Below are positions 20,020-27,623 of a stretch of 64,000 nt of DNA, in pieces. The stretch lies in assembly GCA_964592235.1 (NCBI GenBank), contig CAZQCF010000020.1, positions 1-64,000 of the forward strand, given 5' to 3'. A program made the position numbers and the translations under genes. The notes beneath the pieces were generated by a model. It saw only the letters and a program-made list of their open reading frames with translations. It had not been told where the DNA came from and ran no database searches. Position 1 is the stretch's first letter, and the number at the start of each line of letters is the position of its first letter. This DNA comes from PLA3 sp964592235. GTDB taxonomy: Bacteria; Planctomycetota; Phycisphaerae; UBA1845; UTPLA1.

Positions 20020-20040
20020 GACCGGCTATTAGCCGGTCCC
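20018..20040. repeat. Palindromic repeat, second half of a paired-hairpin element
   Basis: GGACCGGCTA and TAGCCGGTCC form a 10-bp palindrome adjacent to the first one. Two different hairpins back to back between conserved short ends are typical of REP/BIME-like dispersed elements. Confidence 0.7.
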
Positions 20041-20115
20041 ACACTTCCTGTATTCCTGTGCAACAAACGAAACTTTCTGCGGTTTTCCTTTGTGGACAGA
20101 AGCCATGGCGAGTCG

Positions 20116-20688
20116 TCAAGAACCGGCGGTACCAGGCGCTGTCGCAATCAGCCAAAGCAGCTCCTGATTGCCGCCCTGGCCGCGGATTGGGCTGGGCGTC
20201 TCCCCTAACAACGCCAAATTCAGCATGTGCAGGCTCGCGCGGATCGGCGCGATCGCGGACTTGATGCAATCATCAGGCAGGACGCCGTCGCGTAACTGAT
20301 CCGGCGCGGCTTCATACTGCGGTTTGACAAGTGTCAGGATTCGCCCGCCCGGCGCCAGCAGTCGCACCGCCGCGGGAAGGATGAGCGCCTGCCGCGTCCA
20401 GCCTGCGTCGATGGTCACAAGATTCACGGGTTCAGGCAGGTGAACGCGAAGGGCATCGGTCCGCTCGAACACCACGACGCGGGGATCACTACGAAGTTTC
20501 GACGCGAGGACGCCGTAGCCGCGGTCTACGGCATAGACCCTTGCCGCGCCGTGTTGAATTAGACAATCAGTGAATCCGCCGGTTGAACAGCCCAGATCGG
20601 CGCAGACCAACCCCGCCGGCGACAAGCTGAATGCTTCGAGCGCGTGATGGAGTTTCTCCCCCCCGCGAGAGACAAATGGACCGGTCAC
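20116..20688 (-). CDS. TlyA/FtsJ-like rRNA methyltransferase without S4 domain
   Basis: A 190-residue SAM-dependent methyltransferase. It begins PFVSRGGEKLHHAL, the exact position where full-length TlyA leaves its S4 domain, followed by the SAM site DLGCSTGGFTDCL and VYAVDRGYGVL. The motif ALILPAAVRLLAPGGRILTLVKPQYE completes the fold. Full TlyA (about 245-270 residues) has an N-terminal S4 RNA-binding domain that is absent here. Either RNA is bound another way or this is a free-standing 2'-O-methyltransferase. It lies just downstream of rpsT, a ribosomal context consistent with rRNA modification. Confidence 0.8.
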   Translation of the reverse strand: MTGPFVSRGGEKLHHALEAFSLSPAGLVCADLGCSTGGFTDCLIQHGAARVYAVDRGYGVLASKLRSDPRVVVFERTDALRVHLPEPVNLVTIDAGWTRQALILPAAVRLLAPGGRILTLVKPQYEAAPDQLRDGVLPDDCIKSAIAPIRASLHMLNLALLGETPSPIRGQGGNQELLWLIATAPGTAGS

Positions 20689-20709
20689 GGCTGATGGCTC
20701 ACAGCCGCC

Positions 20710-20985
20710 CTACTTCTTCCCACCCTTGAGCGCGTTGAGGCGCTTGGCCAGTCGGCTCTTGCGGCGGGCGGCGGTGTTGGGATGAATCGCGCCACGGTTG
20801 GCGCTGCGATCCAGAACTTTGACGGTTTCGCGAAAGAGCGAATCGGCAGCCGGGGCGTCCTTCTTGCCCAGCGCGTCCTTCACCTTGCGAAGCTGATTCT
20901 TGATAACGCCCTTGCGAGCGGCGTTCCGGGCGGCGCGGCGCTTGTTCTGCCGCAGGCGTTTCATCGACGAAAGTGATCTGGCCAC
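20710..20985 (-). CDS. rpsT: 30S ribosomal protein S20
   Basis: A 91-residue, strongly basic, alpha-helical protein. It has the S20 pattern SMKRLRQNKRRAARNAARKG near the start and AIHPNTAARRKSRLAKRLN near the end. S20 is a primary 16S rRNA-binding protein at the base of the 30S body. Usual length is 85-95. It is followed closely by the TlyA-like methyltransferase gene and preceded by a TPR protein gene, all in the same direction. The 57-base gap to the TPR gene leaves room for its own promoter. Confidence 0.95.
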   Translation of the reverse strand: MARSLSSMKRLRQNKRRAARNAARKGVIKNQLRKVKDALGKKDAPAADSLFRETVKVLDRSANRGAIHPNTAARRKSRLAKRLNALKGGKK

Positions 20986-21042
20986 TGATTGCTCCGTTGG
21001 TCAAGCCCGGTCCTGACCGGGCCATGCCATTCCATGATGTTC

Positions 21043-22542
21043 CTATTGCTGATGATCCCCGCTGACCAGCCGCTCCAGCCGCTGGCGGGCATCGCGGAAA
21101 TTATAATCGAGCGTGATTAAATGGCCATAGCGCTGCCGGGCCTGCGCCAGATCCCCCTTCGCCTCCAAACTTCTGCCCAGCCAGTAATTAAGCTCCAGGG
21201 CCAGCCGCCCGGTGGTCGTGTCTGCCTCTTCCAGAGCCTTTTGAAGCGTGCCCACGGCCTGTTCGTGAAACCCCTTATCGAGAAAACACCGCCCGATGTA
21301 AAGCCGGCTTTCGGTGCGGCTGCGCCCGTCGGCCTGGGCCATTTGAAACATCGGGATGGCGTCGTCGATCCTGCCGGCCTGGTACAGGCGCATGGCAAGT
21401 TGGAAGCGCAGGCGCATCTCCGTCGGATACTGGGTGGCGCGCTCTTCGAGGATGGCGATCTCGCGCTGGAGCTGGTCGGCCGTCACATGGGAGAATTCCT
21501 CCTTGAGCGCGGCGTTGTTCGGATCGGCCTTGAGGCGATTTGCCAGTTCGCGGCGGTGACGGTCCCACTGACGCACGCGAATTTCATCGGCCTTGACCTT
21601 AAAGGCGTAGTTGCCGGCGGCGGCGTACTCCTTTTCCAGCAGTGCGATGGCTTCGTTTTCCATGGCCGCGTCCTCACTGGCCAGCATACGATCCACCAGC
21701 GCGGTTAATTTCCCGACGACCTGCGGATTGGCCTCGTATTCCTTGCGCGCTTTGGCGATGAGTTCCTGCGCGCGGTCGGGGATGTGGACCGTGCGGGCGC
21801 GATCGCGAATGTCGGCCTGCCCTTCTGCGTCTTTGAGCGATTCGGTGAAGTTGTCGCCGCGATCGAAGCGGCCTTTTACGATTGTCAATTTGCCGGTCGC
21901 ATTGCTGCGCGCGCGGGGGGCGTCGGTCGAGTTCGGATAATGCTCGGCCCAGGACTGCGAGACGGCAATCGCGGCGTTCAGGATGTCCATCGCGATCGCG
22001 TCTTCCTGGAGCGACATCGCCAGATCGGCCGCGACGTTCATGGCCTCGCACGACCTGGCATAGTGCCCTTCGGCCTGCTTTTTCGCGTTGTGATAGGCAT
22101 CCGCCAGCACAGGAGCGATCCACTGGACGACGCGGTCGCACTTCGCCGCTGCCGCCAGATACAGGATCTGCTCCATGTGACCAATGTGCGTAGGATCGAG
22201 GCCGAAGAGGTACAGGGCGCTGTTCAGGTTCTTGAGGAAGTCCTTGCCCGAAATGGACCGCCGGCGCGACTCGAGGAACCCCGCCGGCTTCCCGCCGTCC
22301 AGCTTGCGGGCCGTCGCCACGACCCGCAGCGGCTTCAGCCCGTCGTCCATCGCATCGGGCCAAAAGGCCAATCCGTCGGTGTACAGCTTGACCGCGTAGT
22401 CGTAATTGCGCGTCTCGGCCGCCTTCTTGGCGTGCTCAAAAAACCGCCGCGCCTTGGTACGATTCTCCGGCGGCGTGACCCAGCGCGCGATCGCCGGCGC
22501 ATCGGGTGATGGTCCGGTTGGCGGATGGGGGTCGGCATTCAT
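21043..22542 (-). CDS. TPR-repeat protein
   Basis: A 499-residue soluble protein without signal peptide or membrane segment. The first 60 residues resemble a TPR (KARRFFEHAKKAAETRNYDY), and from about residue 370 there are three or four tetratricopeptide repeats, e.g. RLRFQLAMRLYQAGRIDDAI and LNYWLGRSLEAKGDLAQAR. The middle section is charged and helical. It probably scaffolds protein complexes, but no partner can be named. The start at 22542 skips a short tail of an alternative ATG at 22581. It stands divergently to def. Confidence 0.7.
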   Translation of the reverse strand: MNADPHPPTGPSPDAPAIARWVTPPENRTKARRFFEHAKKAAETRNYDYAVKLYTDGLAFWPDAMDDGLKPLRVVATARKLDGGKPAGFLESRRRSISGKDFLKNLNSALYLFGLDPTHIGHMEQILYLAAAAKCDRVVQWIAPVLADAYHNAKKQAEGHYARSCEAMNVAADLAMSLQEDAIAMDILNAAIAVSQSWAEHYPNSTDAPRARSNATGKLTIVKGRFDRGDNFTESLKDAEGQADIRDRARTVHIPDRAQELIAKARKEYEANPQVVGKLTALVDRMLASEDAAMENEAIALLEKEYAAAGNYAFKVKADEIRVRQWDRHRRELANRLKADPNNAALKEEFSHVTADQLQREIAILEERATQYPTEMRLRFQLAMRLYQAGRIDDAIPMFQMAQADGRSRTESRLYIGRCFLDKGFHEQAVGTLQKALEEADTTTGRLALELNYWLGRSLEAKGDLAQARQRYGHLITLDYNFRDARQRLERLVSGDHQQ

Positions 22543-22729
22543 TCGCAGCGCGCTCCGGGGCGACACCGAGTTCGGCGACAACGAAAGGTCAAACGCTTCA
22601 TTCTATCAAGTCTTGCGGCCCGCCGTCACCCGGTCAACCGCGAAAGCCGCACGCTTGCGACGATTTGCGAGCGCTTGGCGAGCCGGGCTAAGATGATTAT
22701 CAGGCGTTGTCGTCCCGAGGAATCCCGAA

Positions 22730-23263
22730 TTGAAGCAAATTGACCCATCACGGCTCGAACTGGTCCTGCACCCCGATCCGGTCCTGCGCCGGACGGCGGC
22801 GCGGGTGGAGCGATTTGACGGCACGCTGGAGAAAATCGCTGCCCGCATGCTGGAACTGATGCGCCAGCACAAGGGGATCGGGCTGGCCGCGCCGCAGGTC
22901 GGGTTGAGCATACGGCTGTTTGTCTTCAACGTCACCGGCGAACCGGGCGACGATTGCGTGTGCATCAACCCGGAATTGACGGAACTGGCCGGCGACGTGG
23001 AGGGCGAAGAGGGCTGCCTGTCGCTTCCGGATGTGACGGTTCAGATGCACCGCGCGGCGACGTGCCGCATGCGTGCGCAGGACCTGACCGGCAAGGCGTT
23101 CGAACGCGCCGGGACGGAACTGGCGGCCCGCTGCTGGCAGCACGAGTTGGATCACCTCAACGGGAAACTGATCATCGACAACATGTCCGAGGCGGACAAA
23201 ATCGCCAATCGCCGTGCATTGAAGCAACTCGAAGGCAAGCCGAAGAAGTCCGCAGCACGTTGA
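22730..23263 (+). CDS. def: Peptide deformylase
   Basis: A 177-residue metalloenzyme that removes the N-formyl group from nascent proteins. All three family motifs are present: GIGLAAPQVG (49-58), EGCLSLP (94-100, metal cysteine) and HELDH (138-142, two metal histidines and the catalytic glutamate). The predicted start is TTG at 22730 with AGGAAT upstream; no ATG fits. It is the first gene of the def-fmt-rsmB cluster found in many bacteria, with 14 bases to fmt. Confidence 0.95.
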   Translation: MKQIDPSRLELVLHPDPVLRRTAARVERFDGTLEKIAARMLELMRQHKGIGLAAPQVGLSIRLFVFNVTGEPGDDCVCINPELTELAGDVEGEEGCLSLPDVTVQMHRAATCRMRAQDLTGKAFERAGTELAARCWQHELDHLNGKLIIDNMSEADKIANRRALKQLEGKPKKSAAR

Positions 23264-23277
23264 GCGAAAGACGGCCC

Positions 23278-24237
23278 ATGCGAATCGTTTTCTTCGGGAC
23301 GGGGCGCTTCGGCTTGCCGACGTTTGATTCCATCCGGGGGGATCGTCATGATATTGCGCTGGTCGTCACGCAGCCGGATCGCCCGCGCGGTCGCAATCTC
23401 GAAACGACGCCAACGATCATCAAGCAGGCGGCGCAGGAAGCCGGGCTGCCCGTCTTCGCTCCGGACGACGTGAATTCACCCGATGCGGTGGCGCGCATCG
23501 CGGCGTGCAAGGCCGACCTCGGCTATGTCGTCGCGTACGGTCAGAAGATCGGGCCGGAGGTTCGTGGGGCGTTTCCGGCGGGCACGGTGAACCTGCATGG
23601 GTCGCTGCTGCCGGCGTGGCGCGGGGCTGCGCCGGTGCAGTGGTCGGTCATCAGCGGCGACGCAGAGGCCGGCGTGACGGTGTTTCGACTTGAAGATCGC
23701 ATGGACGCCGGACCGGTCCTGACGCAGCGGCGCACGGCGATCGGCGCGGACGAAACGGCCGACGAATTGCACGACCGCCTGGCGCACATCGGGTGCGACG
23801 CCTTGCGCGCGGCGCTGGAGCTGCTGTCGCGCGATCCACGGACGCCGGGCACCCCGCAGGACGAATCGGCGGCGACCCGGGCGCGCAAACTCAACAAGGC
23901 GGACGGCCTGATCCGGTTCGACGCGCCGGCGGCGGCGCTGGCGAACCGTGTGTGTGGGTTGTGGTCCTGGCCGGGGGCTAACTGTCGCTTTGTGAGTCAG
24001 GATGGGAAGCGCGATGAGCGCGTGACGCTGGCGCGAGCCGTGCGCTACGAAGGGCGCGGCAGCGGCGGCGAGCCGGGCACGATCAGCGATGTGATGAGCG
24101 TCGCCGCGGTGGAGGGCGACCTCATGATCCTGGAGATCAAGCCCGCCGGGGGGCGGCTCATGGCCTGGCAGGACTTTGTGAATGGTAGGCGGGTTCAACC
24201 GGGCGATCGATTCGTGCCCATCGAGCCGGGGGAATGA
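23278..24237 (+). CDS. fmt: Methionyl-tRNA formyltransferase
   Basis: A 319-residue enzyme that formylates initiator Met-tRNA using 10-formyl-THF. The N-terminal domain starts RIVFFGTGRFGLPTF, the catalytic motif is VNLHGSLLPAWRGAAP, and the catalytic aspartate is in RMDAGPVL. The C-terminal tRNA-binding domain follows from about residue 205. The frame is open further upstream, but the ATG at 23278 gives the standard N-terminus. It overlaps rsmB by four bases (ATGA) and shares the operon with def, its functional counterpart. Confidence 0.95.
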   Translation: MRIVFFGTGRFGLPTFDSIRGDRHDIALVVTQPDRPRGRNLETTPTIIKQAAQEAGLPVFAPDDVNSPDAVARIAACKADLGYVVAYGQKIGPEVRGAFPAGTVNLHGSLLPAWRGAAPVQWSVISGDAEAGVTVFRLEDRMDAGPVLTQRRTAIGADETADELHDRLAHIGCDALRAALELLSRDPRTPGTPQDESAATRARKLNKADGLIRFDAPAAALANRVCGLWSWPGANCRFVSQDGKRDERVTLARAVRYEGRGSGGEPGTISDVMSVAAVEGDLMILEIKPAGGRLMAWQDFVNGRRVQPGDRFVPIEPGE

Positions 24238-25679
24238 AACAGGCGCGACAACCGGCATCGGACGCGCGCGAGAAGGCCGCGCGCATCCTGCGCGAGCTGT
24301 ACGACGGCGAGTCGGCGTCGCGGGAATTGCTGGCGGGATTGGAGCCGGAGTCGGCCTTCGCACAGGCCGACGCAGCGCTGACAGCAGAGCTGGTGCTGGG
24401 GGTGACGCGGCATCGCATCACCTGCGAGCATCTGGCGGCGCACTATTTTCGCGGTCGCTGGGGCGGCGTGCGTCCGAGCATTCGCACCGCGTTCGCACTG
24501 GGCGTTTATCAACTCTGCTGGCTGGATCGCGTGCCGGATCACGCGGCGGTCGATCAGACGGTTCGTCTGGCGATGCGGTACGGCAAGGGAACGGCGGACA
24601 CGGTCAACGCCGTGCTGCGAAAAATCGTGGCGGCGCGCGGAGACGTGATCGCGCGGCCCGAAGCGCCCGACCCGCGGCGATACCTCCCATTGGATGAAAC
24701 GCGCGGGCGGCTTTTCAGGGAGGACGTGTTTCCCGATCCGGCACGGCGGCCGCTGGAGTGGCTCGTCGCGGCGACGGGGCACCCGATGTATCTCGTCGAG
24801 CGGTGGCATCGGCGCTTCAAGCCCGCACTGGCGCGACAGATTTGCGAGGCAGGTCAGTTTCGCCGGCCGCTGGTGCTTCGTGCGAATCAGACGCGCATCG
24901 CGCCCGAAACACTCATCGAGCGCCTGCGCGAACGCGGGTTGAATGCGGAGTGCATCACCGAGGCGCGAGCGGTGATCGTGCGCGGGCGAACGGGCGAGCC
25001 GTCGCCTCGGGGCGAAGAAACGATCGCTTCGATTGAAGCGCACCGCCCCCTCCACGCCGCGGATGTCCCGGAGATTGCCGAGGGGTTGTGTCAACCGCAG
25101 GATTCCACGGCTCGAATGGTCCTGGCATCGGCAGGCCTCAAGCCGGGGCAGATCGTGCTGGACTTGTGCGCCGGACTGGGGACCAAGGCGACGCAGGCGG
25201 CCGAGTGCATGAACGACCGCGGCGTCGTCATCGCGACCGATGTCGATGATCGAAAGTTGGAAGCCGTGACTGCCAGCGCCGCGCGGCTGGGGCTGACCAG
25301 CGTGCGGACGACGCCGATGCCGTCGCTCGAAGCAGCCCTGCGCGAGCCAGGTCGCCCCGTCGATGTGATTCTGGTCGATGCGCCGTGCAGCAACACGGGC
25401 GTCCTGGGCCGACGGCCCGAGGCGCGCCATCGCGCCAGCCATCGGCATCTGCTCGAACTGATCGCCATCCAGCGCGACGTGCTAACGAAGGCAGCGTCGC
25501 TGGCCGGGCCGACCACGCGAATTCTCTACTCCACCTGCTCCATCGAGCGAGAGGAGAACGAGGAGCAGGTTGCGTGGTTCACTGCGACGTATCCCGACTG
25601 GCACGCGGCGGAATCGCGCCTGACCCTGCCCGGTCCCGATTGGGATGGGGGATTCTTCGCGATGCTGGAGCGCGCGTAG
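24234..25679 (+). CDS. rsmB: 16S rRNA m5C967 methyltransferase
   Basis: A 481-residue RNA m5C methyltransferase. Residues 1-140 form a NusB-like RNA-binding domain. The SAM site is DLCAGLGTKATQ, the motif IV proton-acceptor cysteine is in DAPCSNTGVLGRRPEARHR, and the nucleophile cysteine is in YSTCSIEREENE. It modifies C967 of 16S rRNA in E. coli. Translational coupling to fmt through an ATGA overlap is visible, completing the conserved def-fmt-rsmB (sun) order. Confidence 0.93.
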   Translation: MKQARQPASDAREKAARILRELYDGESASRELLAGLEPESAFAQADAALTAELVLGVTRHRITCEHLAAHYFRGRWGGVRPSIRTAFALGVYQLCWLDRVPDHAAVDQTVRLAMRYGKGTADTVNAVLRKIVAARGDVIARPEAPDPRRYLPLDETRGRLFREDVFPDPARRPLEWLVAATGHPMYLVERWHRRFKPALARQICEAGQFRRPLVLRANQTRIAPETLIERLRERGLNAECITEARAVIVRGRTGEPSPRGEETIASIEAHRPLHAADVPEIAEGLCQPQDSTARMVLASAGLKPGQIVLDLCAGLGTKATQAAECMNDRGVVIATDVDDRKLEAVTASAARLGLTSVRTTPMPSLEAALREPGRPVDVILVDAPCSNTGVLGRRPEARHRASHRHLLELIAIQRDVLTKAASLAGPTTRILYSTCSIEREENEEQVAWFTATYPDWHAAESRLTLPGPDWDGGFFAMLERA

Positions 25680-25726
25680 CCGAACCCGCGGCCCGGTGAC
25701 CATACTGTCGTCGCATCGACCGCCGG

Positions 25727-25732
25727 TATAAT
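25727..25732 (+). promoter_or_regulatory. Candidate -10 element (TATAAT)
   Basis: TATAAT lies 36 bases before the ATG of the M2-like peptidase, with a weak -35 (CTGTCG) 16 bases further upstream. Confidence 0.35.
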
Positions 25733-25768
25733 CCGCCCGCCGGGCCGCAACGGCCCCAGGAGGAGTCC

Positions 25769-27475
25769 ATGTCCCGCACGTTTTCGAATTGCATGTTGAA
25801 ACTCACCATCTTGGTCGTCACGGCATTCTGCGTGTCCCCTGCTGCGGCGCAACCGAAGCAGTCGCCCGATGACGAGTTCCGCCCGTTGCTGGATGCGTAC
25901 GTCAAGAAATACAAGCCGCTCTACATCGAGTCGGCGACGGCCTGGTGGGAGGCGAACACGACTGGTTCCGATGCGGCGTTCAAGCGGAAGGAAGCGGCCG
26001 AGACCGCGCTGGTGGAGCTGCACGCCGACAAAGCGGTGTTCGCGCAGCTGAAGGCGCTGAAGGAAGGCCCGTCGCTGGGCGATCCGGTGTTGCAGCGGCA
26101 ACTGGACGTGATGTATCGCGCGCACCTGCCCGGGCAGGCCGATCCGGAGTTGCAGAAGAAAATCGTCGCGATCGAGACACAGGTCGAGAAGCTCTTCAAC
26201 ACGCACCGAAGCCGGGTCGCCGGCAAGGACGTGACCGAGAACGACGTGCGCAAGATCCTCTCGGATTCCAACGAGAGCAGCGCGGCCGAGGAGGCGTGGA
26301 AAAGTTACATGGCCGTCGGCGAGAAGATCGAAGGTCCGCTGAAGGAACTCGTGAAAATGCGGAACGAGCTGGCCCGCAAGCTGGGCTTTCGAAACTTCTA
26401 CGCGATGCGATTGACGCTGCAGGAGATCGATGAGGCGCAGTTGCTCAAGCTGTTTGACGAGCTGGACGAACTGACCCGCCGGCCCTTCGCCATCGAAAAG
26501 ATGGCGATCGATCATGCCATGGCGAAGCGGTTCAAGATCAAGCAGGAAGACCTGCGGCCGTGGCACTTCGGCGACTTGTTCTTCCAGGCCGTGCCGGAGA
26601 TGCCCGGGGGCGTGAACCTCGACGATCTGTACGCGAAGGTTGACTTACTGGATATGACGCGCCGCTACTACGCCGGGATGGGACTGGAGGCGGACGACAT
26701 CCTCCAGCGCAGCGATCTGTACGAGAAGCCCGGCAAGAGTCCGCACGCGTTTAGCACGAGCCTCGACCGCGATCAGAATGTGCGTGTGCTGTGCAATCTC
26801 CAACCCAATCTCTACTGGGCCGACACGCTCGTCCATGAACTGGGCCACGCCGTTTATGACAAGTATGTGGCGAAAGACGTGCCGTTCCTGCTGCACGAGG
26901 CGTCGCACAGCATTACGACCGAAGGCTACGCGATGATGATGGGCGCCATGGTGAAGAACGAAGACTTCTTCCGGAGTGTGCTGAAGATGTCGCCCGAAGA
27001 GGCGGCGGAGGCGGCCGCGACCGCCAAGCGCAGCCTGCGGCGGGAGAAGCTCATCTTCGCGCGCTGGGCACAGGTGATGATGCGCTTCGAACACGGCATG
27101 TACACCAACCCTGACCAGGACCTCGGCAAACTTTGGTGGTCGCTCAAGGCGAAGTACCAGATGCTGCGACCGCCGGAGCGGATCAGCCGGCCCGATTACG
27201 CGGCGAAGATTCACATCGTCACCGCGCCGGTCTATTACCACAGCTACATGATGGGCGACCTGTTTGGCTGCCAGGTGCATCATCACATCGCCACGACGGT
27301 GCTGGGGCTGGACGATCCAGGCAAGACCTGTTTCGCCGGGCGCAAGGAGGCGGGCGATTATCTGAAGAAGAACATCTTCGGCCCGGGCAATCTGTATTCG
27401 TGGAACGAACTCACGCGCCAGGCGACGGGCGAGCCGCTCACGGCGAAGTACTTCGCGGCGCAATTCGTGAAGTAG
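25769..27475 (+). CDS. Secreted M2-like zinc metallopeptidase (peptidyl-dipeptidase)
   Basis: A 568-residue exported protein with a signal peptide (ILVVTAFCVSPAAA) and a gluzincin active site: HELGH at 356-360 and a downstream glutamate in TTEGYAMM (Glu385). Length and helical composition fit M2 (ACE-like) enzymes, which release dipeptides from peptide C-termini; an M3-like assignment is possible but less likely. The start has an SD-like AGGAGG 6 bases upstream. It probably works in the periplasm, converging on the S46 peptidase gene across a shared terminator. Confidence 0.8.
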   Translation: MSRTFSNCMLKLTILVVTAFCVSPAAAQPKQSPDDEFRPLLDAYVKKYKPLYIESATAWWEANTTGSDAAFKRKEAAETALVELHADKAVFAQLKALKEGPSLGDPVLQRQLDVMYRAHLPGQADPELQKKIVAIETQVEKLFNTHRSRVAGKDVTENDVRKILSDSNESSAAEEAWKSYMAVGEKIEGPLKELVKMRNELARKLGFRNFYAMRLTLQEIDEAQLLKLFDELDELTRRPFAIEKMAIDHAMAKRFKIKQEDLRPWHFGDLFFQAVPEMPGGVNLDDLYAKVDLLDMTRRYYAGMGLEADDILQRSDLYEKPGKSPHAFSTSLDRDQNVRVLCNLQPNLYWADTLVHELGHAVYDKYVAKDVPFLLHEASHSITTEGYAMMMGAMVKNEDFFRSVLKMSPEEAAEAAATAKRSLRREKLIFARWAQVMMRFEHGMYTNPDQDLGKLWWSLKAKYQMLRPPERISRPDYAAKIHIVTAPVYYHSYMMGDLFGCQVHHHIATTVLGLDDPGKTCFAGRKEAGDYLKKNIFGPGNLYSWNELTRQATGEPLTAKYFAAQFVK

Positions 27476-27548
27476 GTCCGTTCCAATGCGACAAGTAAGC
27501 CCGTTCCATTGCGATTAGTACACGTGTCTCGTTGCGAGCGCGCATGAT

Positions 27549-27578
27549 AAAGCCCCTGGCATGCTTGCCGGGGGCTTT
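27549..27578. terminator. Bidirectional intrinsic terminator
   Basis: AAAGCCCCTGGCA and TGCCGGGGGCTTT form a 13-bp stem (one G-T pair) with a 4-base loop between two convergent genes. It is nearly identical to the hairpin at 8530-8560. Confidence 0.8.
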
Positions 27579-27623
27579 GATACGATTCAAGCGATTTAAT
27601 CGCCTCAAGCGCTTCCTTCGATT

